Of a stretch of DNA of 64,000 nt, positions 24,201 to 36,200 are shown one piece after another. The translations under genes were made by a program, and so were the position numbers. The notes beneath the pieces are model-generated. The model made no database searches. It saw only the letters and a list, made by a program, of their open reading frames with translations, and was not told the DNA's origin. Origin of the DNA: Cephalotus follicularis (taxonomy: Eukaryota > Streptophyta > Magnoliopsida > Oxalidales > Cephalotaceae); NCBI GenBank assembly GCA_001972305.1, contig BDDD01000364.1:205769-269768 (forward strand). Direction: 5' to 3'. Position 1 is the first letter of the stretch. Every line of letters begins with the position of its first letter.

Positions 24201-27200
24201 ACAAAGATGAGTAATAATCCCCAGTCTAGACTGGTACGATTCAATTCGACATTTTGTTCATTCAGGTCATAAATAAATGAAAACTGTTGATACATAAAAC
24301 TTCTACTTAACAGTATCCAACATAGAGGTATTTGATTTGTTGAGAGAAAAGCTTGAATGATCCGAGAAGATGACGAAAATGGTGATTGTATTCCCTACAC
24401 AAGTAAGCAAACAGCTCGTAGGTCCAGGAGGTTGAACTCCCGGGGACACTCCGATGCTTAAGTTAGACAATGCATAGAGAGTTTAGGGTTCTTTGGTATG
24501 TAAAAATGGCTGACCTGTGTATAATCGTCGATTCTTGTATTTATAGCACTGGAATGTAACTGCTAAGCATGGATTTCGAAGTTGATATGTATCCCCTAAG
24601 GAAATATCCGAGGATCACGGACATATCCCTGATCTCCACCGGATTTGGTGCTAGTATGTCTATTAAGCGCAATTCTGAGTTGGTAACGCCTGACCACGTG
24701 TCTGGGTCTCTGGAGGACATCTGTCCCAATCGCCCAAGGACACATGGTAAAGTTTATGGGTTAAATTTTACCCGTATCATATGCCCCCCTGGTCTCCATT
24801 TTCTAGGCTTACCAGAGAATGGGGACCATTTGTGACATGGCTTCAAAAAATGGGCTTGCCGCCTGTGGATGAGAAGGGCTTGGTCTTTTGTTGGGCCTGA
24901 CAACCTGGCCCAGGTTGGCCAATAACCGCTACAAGACAAACGTTCCCTCCATTTATTATATCTCAAATTAACGCTCATCATTGCACCGAAGTTGAAAGGT
25001 TTTGCACGCCTGACGCTTCGGTGCCCACGCATAACCTCTTCGTTTCCTGCGCCTGACTTGATAAGGCGATCTCCACCGTTGAGATCAAAGAGATCCAAGG
25101 GCCTGGATGCTGTCTCTTTACGCTTTCTTGCTTTCCAAAACCCTAGAATCTCTACAAATCTCTTGCTCTCATAATCTTCAAGTTCAACTTCTTCTTCGTT
25201 GTTTACCTAGATTCTTAGGTGAATAGCTTTCCTCAATTTCTTCTTATTTTTTTGCTTGAATAGTCTAAGGTTTTCCATGTCCACTGCATCCTCGTCTTCC
25301 TCTCTCTCTGAAAACGCCATTGCCAGAACTAAACAAACTAGGAGAATTATTAGACGTCCTGAGGATGTAGCTCGAGCATCAACGATGGTTACTATTGCTG
25401 GGTGTCCCTTCAATATTGAGGTGGAGATGGAGGCCGCGGCTGCCGGGGCTCCCAACATCGCGGCGACAGAGGCTGGGGTCCAAGTCTTTAGGACCCATTT
25501 TGACCAGATCAAGTTGCGCCCGAAGAAGATGGCTGAGTTGATCAAAGATTTTTCTATCCCCAACAATTTGAACTATGAGATCCCAGCTGATCCCCGAACG
25601 GTTACGGAGAGCAGGCCTGGCTATTTTGTGGTGTTCCAGGATGCTCTTGAGCATGGGTTGAGGCTTCCTCTGCCTCTCTTTGCCACAACTATCCTCGGGT
25701 ATTACCAAATTCATCCCTCGATGCTCCAAGCGTAGTCTTGAGGATTCATCATTGGCTTCCTGGTGAGGTGCCTCGAGGCGGAGGTGACAGCCATCGTGGG
25801 GCTGTTTAAGGAGTTCCACATCTTGAATCCCTCCCCTAAAAAGCCCAGCTTCTACTTCACATTCGCGTGGGTCGCAACAAGCTGCAGGTGGAGAACACCA
25901 AGACAGTCAAAAGCTGGAGGGAGAAGTACTTCTTGGTCAAGAATCTCCCTGGCTTCACACCCTGCCCGTGGAAGGACACCCTGGATACTGTGCGCCTTAA
26001 CCAGAGGACGTTTTTGACCAGGGAAGAAAAGGCCGACCTTGGGAGACTTTCTACTCTGGCGCCCGAGGAGGTGGTCATGGTGGTGTTTGAGGCTCGCTTA
26101 CAGGGACTTGGGCTGAGCATATCCCCGGGCCGTAGGGCTAGCCTAGAGCTGGATGAGGAAATCCCCTTGGGAGTTGAGAGAGGAAGAAACTTGGATGCCC
26201 GAGATAGACTTGTGTCCTCGGCAACTGTCCAAGGAGAGAGTTGTATTATGCTTTCCCTTGGATTATTTTTAACTTTCCTTCATTCTATACTTTTGATGTT
26301 TCTCTAACCATTCTCTTGCTATTCTGTGCAGTGATGACATCGTAGGACTCTGCCATGGACCTTGTAAGGGCTGGTCGCGAGCATGCCTGAGCTGCTGATC
26401 CCGAGGAGCAAAGGCGGGACGCTCTTAAGAGGCAAAAGACCTTGGAAAAGTCTAGAGCTGCTGCAGAGAGGAAGGCAGCTAGGCATGCCGCTGCCAGGGC
26501 CAGGCTTGAAGGGCTATCTCGGGCCCTGTCTGAGGAGGCCAGACATGGGGCCGAGGAGACTAATATTGATGATGCAATGATGTCTAGAGACGGGGAAGTC
26601 GCGGAGGCCAGGGCAAAGGAGGCCGCGGAGGCCAGGCTAGGGAGGCCACGGACAAGGAGGCCGCGGAGGTCAGGGACAAGGAGGCCGTGGAGGTCAGGGA
26701 CAAGGAGGCCGTGGAGGCTAGGGACAGGGAGGCCGCGGAGGCCAAGGCAGAGATTGCACTGGGAAAAAGGCCGGCTTATGTCGAAACTGCTAATCCTTCA
26801 AAAGGCAGAGGACAGAGGAGGGGACGCACCTCAAGATGAAGCCACCGAAGTGCTCTCCTATGACCCCAACCTCCTATGCCCTTCTGAGGAGCTCGGGCAA
26901 GTGAGGGAGATTCTCAGAGCATTTGGAAATTCTGGCATTTTCCTGAAGACTCCAGGGGTGGCCATCGAACTTAGCAAGGCGGGCATTTTTCCCCATGAGC
27001 TACTGGTGAGGGAGGAATGGACCGTTGGTCAAACCTGTACCCTTTTACAGTGCTGTCTCAGGGTCTGTAAGCTTATCCCAACTTTCTCCTTTGAAAAAAC
27101 TTCTTGCTTATTTCTAAACCTTCTGTTTCATCCTCAGGCTATGGTCAATGCCCACCTCCTGATGGAGAAATCTAACCTGGAGACCGGCTTGAACGAGCAG

Positions 27201-30200
27201 CTCGGGGTTGAAAATTCTGAGCTCAAAAAGTCACTGGACATTGCCCGTGCTTAGTTGGAGGAAGTGCTTGGGGCCCAGGAGACCATAGTCGTCGAGAAGA
27301 ACGAGGCTCTGGAGGAAGCTACAAGGGAGAGGAGGCTCAAGATAGCCGCAATGTGCCATAACGTGGAGCTGGAAGGCAAGCTGAAAGCTCATGGTGAAAG
27401 GCAGGCTAGACTCTAAGAACTTGAGGAAGCTCGGACCAAGGCTGCTGTGGATAGAGCTATCCTGGACTTCAAGGCATCCTCGGAATTCCGGGATGCTCTG
27501 GACCATGTCGTGGACAACTATAAAGCCTCTGAAGATTTCAACAAAGAGGTCTTTAAGAAGTCCTCGGCCAATTTTTGTCGGGGGTTCTACACCTGCCTGA
27601 ACATGATTGAGTGCCTCCATGAGCTCCTGTTGGACTCCATCATCTGTGGTCCCTCGGTGGTTGAGTATGACTTCCTCCCTGAAGGTGTTGATAAAGCCGA
27701 GGAAGAGGCTCTTTGGGCCTATGACGAGGAGCAAAGTCATGCTCAGGATCCTGAGTGGTTGCCTGATAGTCAGGAGATGGTTCTCTTCGTTACACCTACC
27801 GGGGAGGACAACCTCAGGCCCTTGGACGTGGACCCTCTTTCTCGTATTGTTGCTGAGAACTCAACTTCTGAGCACGTGGCTGTGGATCCTCCTGCGCCTG
27901 TGACCGAGGATCCCCATCTCGAGCCTATGGCTGAGGATTCTCCACATCTTCACACTGAATAAAGAGCCAAGGATCCTCCACTGCCTCCTCCAACAGAAGA
28001 AAATGCTCCACAACCTCCTCCTACTGTACATGACATCCCTTCAGAGGATGAAAACTAGAATAGCTTTCTTTTTTCTTTTTCCTTGCCTTGTACTTTTTTC
28101 TTACTTTTGCAATGTAATTTTCTTTTGATGAATGAAATACAAAGCTTTTTTCACCTCGGATCTCCTTTATGTGCTTTATTTGTGTTGTATGCCATGCTTG
28201 AGCTTTACCCGGGCACTTGCGGTTCCCTTAGGAATTTTAACTTAGCCTAACTTATAGACATTCAAAAGCGCTTAGGGAAAAGAACTTAGCCTTTACGAGT
28301 TCTGCTGTGTTTGTAGACCAAGTTTCAGGTCTGCTCGGGCAAGTTCTTACGGGTTTGCCGAGCAGGGGCTCGTCTGGTCCATTATATTCTACACCAAGTC
28401 GCCTGAGCTTGCAGTCCACGTAGGGACACTTATTTCAAATTGCTCAGTCCAACGAACTTAATCGTTGTGAGTTCTCATGAATTCGCCTCTCAAGACACGA
28501 TGTGGTTGTGGCCGGGCATTGAAATGCTGACCAGTGTTTGCTCCCTTGGGAGTCTTATTGCTTTCTTAGAAGTCTTTTTGTATGTGTAGTCTTAGGTGCT
28601 CATCGGAGGGAATCTTTAGTTCTCCTCGGGGGGAGTCTTTAGTGCTCCTCGGGGGGAGTCTTTGTTGAATTGAGACCTTGGTCTGTTTGGATTACTCCCT
28701 TGGGAGCATGGTCGGGCGTGCTTATATTAAAGCTTCTTGGTTGAGGGAGTTGACCGGCGGCTGTTCAAAGGTTTAAGGACATGAACATTGGGCCTCCGGT
28801 CCCTTGAAAACTTGGAACTGTGATCTTTTTGTACGCATTTTTTGAGAAAAAATTCAATATTATTGACATTCTTGAATTTTTACATCTTATAAAAATCATT
28901 GGTAGTACTTCCTCAAGTGCTCGGCATTTCAAGCTCTAGGAATCTCTCTGCCCCCCAGAGTTTCAAGTTTGAATGTTTCTGAACAGAGCACTCTCTTCAC
29001 CTTGTATGGTCCTTCCCAATTAGGGGCTAGCTTTCCTCTGGTACCGGTTGGATCTGCAATAGTTGAGTTGTGTAGGACTAGGTCTCCTTCCCTTAGTGGT
29101 CGGGGGTGTACCCTTTTGTTATAGTAACAGCCCACCCTCTGTTGGTATGCTGCAACTTTGATAGCTGCCTTGTCTCTGAATTCTTCCATTAAGTCGAGGA
29201 GGGTCCTTAACCCTTTTTCATTATTTTCTTCGCTGAAATGTACAACTCTTGACGACTGTACACCAATCTCCACCAGTATCATAGCTTCAGCTCCAAAACA
29301 AAGGCTGTATGGGGACTCACCAGTTGTGGTCCGATGAGTGGTTATGTAAGCCCATAGTACACTTGGTAGCTCCTCTGTCCATCTTCCCTGACTGTGCTCA
29401 AGGCGCTTCTTCAAGCCTGAGATGATTTCTCTATTGATCACCTTGGCTTGACCATTACTCTGGGGGTAGGCTACTAAAGCTAGCCTGTGCTCTATTCTCC
29501 ATTCTTTACAAAAATCACGTAAGACTTGGCAATCAAACTGCTTTCCATTATCTGAGACTATTACCCTCAGGACTCCAAATCTGCAGATGATTGATTTCCA
29601 TACAAAGCTCTCCGTGTTCTTCTCTGTGATCGTAGCTAGAGGTTCTGCTTTTACCTATTTGGTGAAGTAGTCCACTGCCACAATGAGAAACTTCCTCTAC
29701 CCCGTTGCCACTGGTAATGGTCCGCGAAGTCCATCCTCCATTGCACAAAGGGCCAAGGGGCCATGATAGATGTCAACGGTTTTGAGGGTCTCCTGCTTAT
29801 ATTGGCATATCTCTGACACATATCACATTTCCTCACGAAGTCTATGGCATCCTAGTGCATGGTCGGCCAGAAGTAGCCCTGCCTCAATAATTTGTGGGAC
29901 AAGGTTCTGGCCCCCGTGTGATTGTCACAGACTCCTTCATGGACTTTCCTTAGAGCATAATCAGCCTCTAGGAGAGTCATACACCTCAGCCAAGGAAAAG
30001 AGAAAGGCCTTTTGTAGATGATCCCATCTCGAAGTTGGTATCTGTTTGCTCTGTACACCAGTTTTCTCGCTTCAATGGGGTCCTCGGGCAAAATCCCGTT
30101 CCTCAGCCAATTGATAAATGGAGTCATCCAGTTCGGCTCCTGTGGTACATCTATGTCCATTACGTCCACCTCCTAGGTGGTGGGCCGATCCAGATAGTCC

Positions 30201-33200
30201 GTCAGTACTGTTTTATTTTCATGCAACTCCTCCGCTGTTACTAACTTGGACAACTGGTCTGCTCGAGCATTTTCTGCTCTGGGCACCTTCAAGACTCTAA
30301 TCGTTTGGAAGGCTGACTTCAAACTCTGAAAGTATGCTAAGTACTTAGCCATGGAATCTTCTCTGGCTTCATACTCGCCGCTCACCAAACCAACTACTAA
30401 CTGAGAATCACTGGAGGCTTCTATTTTTTGAACCTCCAAGTGCTTCGCTATTGTCAGCCCAGCCATCAGAGTTTCCTACTTGGCCTCATTGTTTGTGGCC
30501 TTGAATCCAAACCTTAGAGCATATTCTATGGTCTACCCATCTGAGCTTGCTAACACCAATCCTGCTCCACTGCCGGAGACGCAGGATGAGCCATCCACGG
30601 ACAACTTCCATAACCCCTTCTCTTCTTCAGAGGTGTCTTCTTCCATATACTCCGTAAGTGTATGATCTCCTACAAAATCTGCCAAGACTTGAGATTTTAT
30701 TGTTGGTCTGGCTTCAAACTTTATATCATACTCGCCTAATTCGACCGACCACTTGATCAGCCTTCCCGAGAGGTCTGACTTTGCTAGTACTTGTCTTAGT
30801 GGTTGGTCAGACAAGACCTTGATAGTAGAGCTTGGAAGTACAGCCTCAACTTCCTTGCGGCTATAATCAGAGCATAAGCAAATTTTTCTACCTCCGGATA
30901 CCTCCCCTCAGCATCATTCAAGGCTTTGTTGACATAATATACCGGCCTTTGAACTTTCTCCTCTTCTCTGACAAGCACTACACTCACTGCGCTCGTTGTT
31001 ACCGCAAGGTACAAATACAGGTCCTCCACGTACTTAGGTTTTGATATCAGAGGAGGGGAAGCCAAGTATTCCTTCAACTTGTCGAAGGCTGCTTGACATT
31101 CTTCTAACCAAGAAAATCCCTTAGGATCTCTCAACATTTTGAAGAAAGGGAGACACTTCTCTGCTGACTTCGAGACAAACCTGCTCAGGGCTGCTATTCC
31201 TCCGTTCAATCTCTATATGTCCCTGATGGTCTGAGGAGGCCTCATGCTTTGAACTGCTGAAATTTTCTCCGGGTTGGCCTTTATCCCCCTGCGTGAGACC
31301 ATGAACCTGAGGAACTTACCAAAGGTGACCCCAAAAGTACACTTCGAATGATTGAGCTTCATCTTATATCTTCTTAACACTTCAAAAGTTTCCTCCAAGT
31401 CTTTAATGTAGGGGCTCCTTGCTGGAGTCTTGACGAGCATGTCGTCAATATAAACCTCCATGTTTTTCCCGATATGAGGCTCAAAGATCTTGTTGACCAA
31501 CCATTGGTAGGTTGCCTTGGTATTCTTCAATCCAAAGGGCATGACTTTGTAACAGTACATGCCTCTATCAGTGATGAAGGTTGTCTTGTTCTCGTCGGGC
31601 CCATACATGGGGATTTGATTATACCCCGAGTAGGCCTCCAAGAAGCTTAGCATCCTATACCCCGAGGTCGCATCCACTAACTGATCAATCTTCGGGAGAG
31701 GGAAGTGGTCCTTTGGACAAGCCTTGTTGAGCTCTGTGAAGTCAATACATATCCTCCACTTGCCATTTGCTTTCTTTACTAGGATCGGGTTCGCCAACCA
31801 GTCAGAATAGTGTACTTTCCTGATGAACCCCGCTTGTAGTACCTTGCGCACCTCCTCAGCTATTACTTGCTGCCTCTCTAGAGCGAAGTTCCTTTTCCTC
31901 AGCCTGGTCGGGGGCCTCATAGGATCCACACTTAGCTTGTGCACCATCACTTCTGGGCTGATCCCAGGGACCTCCTCTGCCGACCAAGCAAAAAAATATT
32001 TGTTATTTCTGAGGAACGCTATTAGTTCCCCCTTCTCCACCTCTCCAAGTTGTGAGCCGAGTTGGATAATTCTTTCTTCGTTGCACTCCTACAAGGGCAC
32101 TTGTAAAACTTCCTCAACAGACTGTGGACGCTCGGGCTCCACATCCCCTCTTAACTCCACATTTACTATGGAAAATGCCTTCTCTTTCCCCTTGTCCATC
32201 ACAGCTGTTTTGTAGCACTGCCTTGCTACCTGTTGATCTCCTCTGACTTCCCCCACGCCAAACCTCGTTGAGAATTTCATCACCAAGTGTCTCGTAGACA
32301 CTGTTGCTTCCAACAAGTTCAAACATGGACGCTCGATTATGGCATTGTACGGGCTTGGTGTGTCCACTATCAGGAATGTCATATGCACATGGGTCTGACG
32401 CGGGGCCGTGCCTGCAACTACAGACAGGTCGATAGATCCCAGAGGATGGACCATCTCCCTGCAAAGCCGACCAATGGGGTTTTCACGGGCCTAAGTTGGT
32501 CGGTCGGTATCTTTAGCCGATCAAATGCATGTTTATACAAGATATCGGTCGAGCTCCCGCTATCAATCAGGATCCTCTCCATAGTGAAAAGTTCCACCAG
32601 CAGGGTTACCACCACTAGGTCATAATGAGGGAGACGTACTCCCTCATAGTCCGCATCGGAGAAGAATATCACCTCCTCATCTCCACCAGTCTTTAATCTC
32701 TTTCTATGCTAAATTTGTTGCACTGTAAGGGATTGCCTTCCATAGGCCTTTCTAGACCTATTATGGTCGCCACCAGACGCTACCCCTCCAGATATGGTGT
32801 GGATGACACCTCTGGGCTGTTGTTGTTGCTCATCTGGCTGCTGCGGAGCTTCTTCTCTACTCTCTCCTCCCCTGAGGAGCATTCCTATCCATATACTTGG
32901 GTAGGTGCCCCTTGCGAATCAGGTCCTCTATCTGATTCTTTAGTTGCCTGCACTCCTCGGTATCGTGCCCGTGGTCACGATGGTACCGAAAATATTTTTC
33001 TTGTCTCTCTTCTCAGCGGAGGACCTCATTGGTGCATGCCATTGGATGGGGACCTTATCTATCTCCACGGCAAGTATCCTGGTACGTGACTCCAGGAGAG
33101 GGGCGAAGTTGTTGTAAGCTGGGATGGGCGCCCCTCCCCTTGGTTGCTCTTCTCTCTTGGAGAGCTTGTGTCTGAGGTCATCTCTGTGGAGCTCGGACCT

Positions 33201-36200
33201 CTCCTTCCTCTTCTCTTTCTTCTAGGGAGCATTTCGTGAATGCTCCCCTTTCTCCACCTGATGGCCCGACAAGGATGTTTTTTTGTTTCCTAGCTAACAT
33301 CCCTTCCTCGGCATTGATATACATCTATGCTCTTCTCAGCAAGTCTGCCATATCCACCGCGGGCTTCTTCAGCAGAGAGAAAGTGAAGGGGGAGTTGTCC
33401 TTCAGCCCACTATTCAGTGTTGCCAGAGCGAAGGATGGATCCAAGTCTTTCACTATGAGAGACTCCTTGTTGATTCTGGTGAGGTAGTCTCTCAGTGACT
33501 CATCTCTCCCCTGCACCACATTGATCAAATGGGTTGAGTTCCTCCTTTGCGTGGTGCTGTTGAGGAATTTGGTGACGAACAGTTGTGCAAACTGCTCGAA
33601 ATTCTCCACCGAACCCTCTGTCAGGGTAGAATACCATGACTGGGCAGCTCCATTCAATGTTACTGGGAATCCTCTGCAAAGTGTGGCGTCCGAAGCTTGG
33701 TGCACTAACATGGTATGGATGTAGGTGTGCATGTGCTGGATGGGGTCCGTGGACCCATCATACTCCTTGAGACTCGGGAACCAGAATCCACTAGGGATAC
33801 GCTCCTTCATGATCTCGGATGTGAAGGGGTTGGCACTAATGTTGAGCACCTCGGACAGATATCCCCCGGGCCGCTTGGCTCCTCAGAGCCTTTTCTCCAT
33901 CTCCGCAAGCTTTTTGTTCATTGCTTGCTCAACATCTTCAATGTTCCTAGCCCTGCTAGAAACCCGTGACTCCCCTGCCAGTGTGGCCGTGTGGTCCAAC
34001 CTGCTCCCCCGCATTGTTCTGGTCCTGTGCGAGGCATTGGAGCGCACACGTATCTCCTCTGCCTCCCCCTGGCGATCCACTTCCATTACTCTGCCCTATG
34101 AGATGTATTAATCTCAGCTCTCCTCCTCAGGGGTGTATCAACCCCTAACCGCCTTGGGGGGAGCATGCCCCTTAGCGGGTTTCGCCTTTGCCCACGGGGG
34201 CGTTGGTTCTCTTGGGTCGGCCTGTGCGGTCCAAATTGTCCTCGGGCCACTGGTTGAGCAGGTCCGACCTGATTTTGGTTGGTTAACTGGTAGCCCACAA
34301 GTTGGTGAGGCGTTCCACTCCTTGGAGCAACTGTGTGAATTGCTCCCCAGTAATGGGAGCTTGCTCAGCAGCGGCAGCAACCTGTACAGCGGTTGGTGGG
34401 TTATTTCCAGTAGCAGCCTGGCTGCCCTCAACTATTGAGTTGTTGTTGTTTCTTCTCGGCATGATTCTTAGTAGCTTTTTGCTTCGTTTCCCGCAGACGG
34501 CGCCAACTGTTGATACAGAAAACTTCTACTCAATAGTATCCTACGTGGAGGACTTTTATTTGTTGAGAGAAACGCTTGAATGATCCGAGAAGATGACGAA
34601 AATGGTGATTGTATTCCTTGCACAAGTAAGCAAACAGCTCGTAGGTCCAGGGGGTTGAACTCTCGGGGACACTCCGATGCTTAAGTTAGACAATACACAA
34701 GAGTTTAAGGTTCTTTGGTATGTAAAAATGACTGACCTGTGTATAATTGTTGATTCTTGTATTTATAGCAGTGGAATATAACTGGTAAGTATGGATTTCA
34801 GAGCTGATATGTATCCCCTAAGGAAATGTCCGAGGATCACGGACATATCCCTAATCTCCACCGGATTTGGTGTCAGTATGCCTATTAAGCGCGATTCTGA
34901 GTTGGTAACGTCTGACCATGTGTCTGGGTCTCTGGAGGACATCTGTCCTAATCGCACGAGGACACGTGGCAAAGTTTATGGGTTAAATTTTACCCGTATC
35001 AAAAACGAAAGTTCTTCAAAATTCAAGATCTAGTAAATCAAATTAAACAGTTTTGACTCTCGAATATCTAATCGATTAATTAATTCTTTATTTGGTATTT
35101 GTTTTAATCTTTGTATCTTTCAAATATTGAAACTTAGGGAAATGCTTTACTTTAGAAATGTATGTATAAAAAGAACACATTTCATTTAGCTCGTCATGCC
35201 TACTATAACTATCTTGATAAAAATGTATCTATAAAAAATATATACATAATATATGTCATTGTACTCAGTTCTTCTAGTAGAACTAGATACTCTTGTATGA
35301 AATTCATATTTGGTAATTTACAGAGAATGACGAAAATGAAGGAGATTGTTTAAATCTAGATCTTGACGATGATGATTTACTCGACGAGTAAATTGTTCAA
35401 AAGTTGTGGAGAACTATAATATTTTATTTTATTATTCAATAAATAGTGATATGGAAAAAATTATTATATTACTGAGGCACTGACACGTGTCCAACCACTC
35501 AACCGAACTCCTTCATTTGTGGAGATAAACTAGGAAATAATTTCTCCTCTATCAGATCATAGCCATATTGACAAAGATAATGAGATAAGGAAAATGAGGA
35601 GATAAGGAAACACCCTTGTAAATCAGGCAGTTTTCTAGGGACCAATAACTCCACCATGATGCAAGCAGTTACGACCAATAAGACTATAAATACTCCCTAC
35701 ACAGAATATACCACGGTTGGTCAGTTTCTCTCTCACATATACACTATTCTTCTCTGTCAAATACTACTTTAGCATCGGAGGCTCCCTGAGAGTAAAACTC
35801 CTGGGACTTCGACAGTTTGTTCACTGTGTATGCAGGGAAGACTAGAGAAAGCAGAAAGCAAACCACCGCAGAACACTCTTCAGAGCATCGTCGTCTCTTC
35901 CTCAACAAATAAAACCTCTGTACGCCGGAGTACTGTTGATAAATAATTTTCTGCATCAAGAAATAGTTTATTCCTTATATATATTACCTGAAAACAGGAG
36001 TCTTGATATTTCAAAAATTACATCTTAAACATAACGCTTTAAGCAACATCTGGCTTACAACCTAAACCTAACAAACATAACTGCCAATGATATGTCAACA
36101 TGTGGCAACATATGAGATGGTACTTCCGTTAACTGTTACTAGATTTTTATTTGGCAAAGTCTTTCTTATTAATGGACGTTCGCCCAAGAATTTTACGTTA

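Larger units (their letters stand above)
24285..35001 (-). mobile_element. Ty3/gypsy LTR retrotransposon B, Tat lineage, same family as A
   Basis: LTRs are 24285-24779 and 34508-35001. The 5-bp target duplication AAAAC is perfect (24280-24284 and 35002-35006). Gene order and the antisense gene are as in element A. Coding on the minus strand is opposite to the SSL gene whose intron 3 it occupies. The LTRs differ at roughly one position in twelve by hand comparison, so it is younger than A. Several frames are longer than in A, notably RT, but stops and frameshifts remain. Confidence 0.95.
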
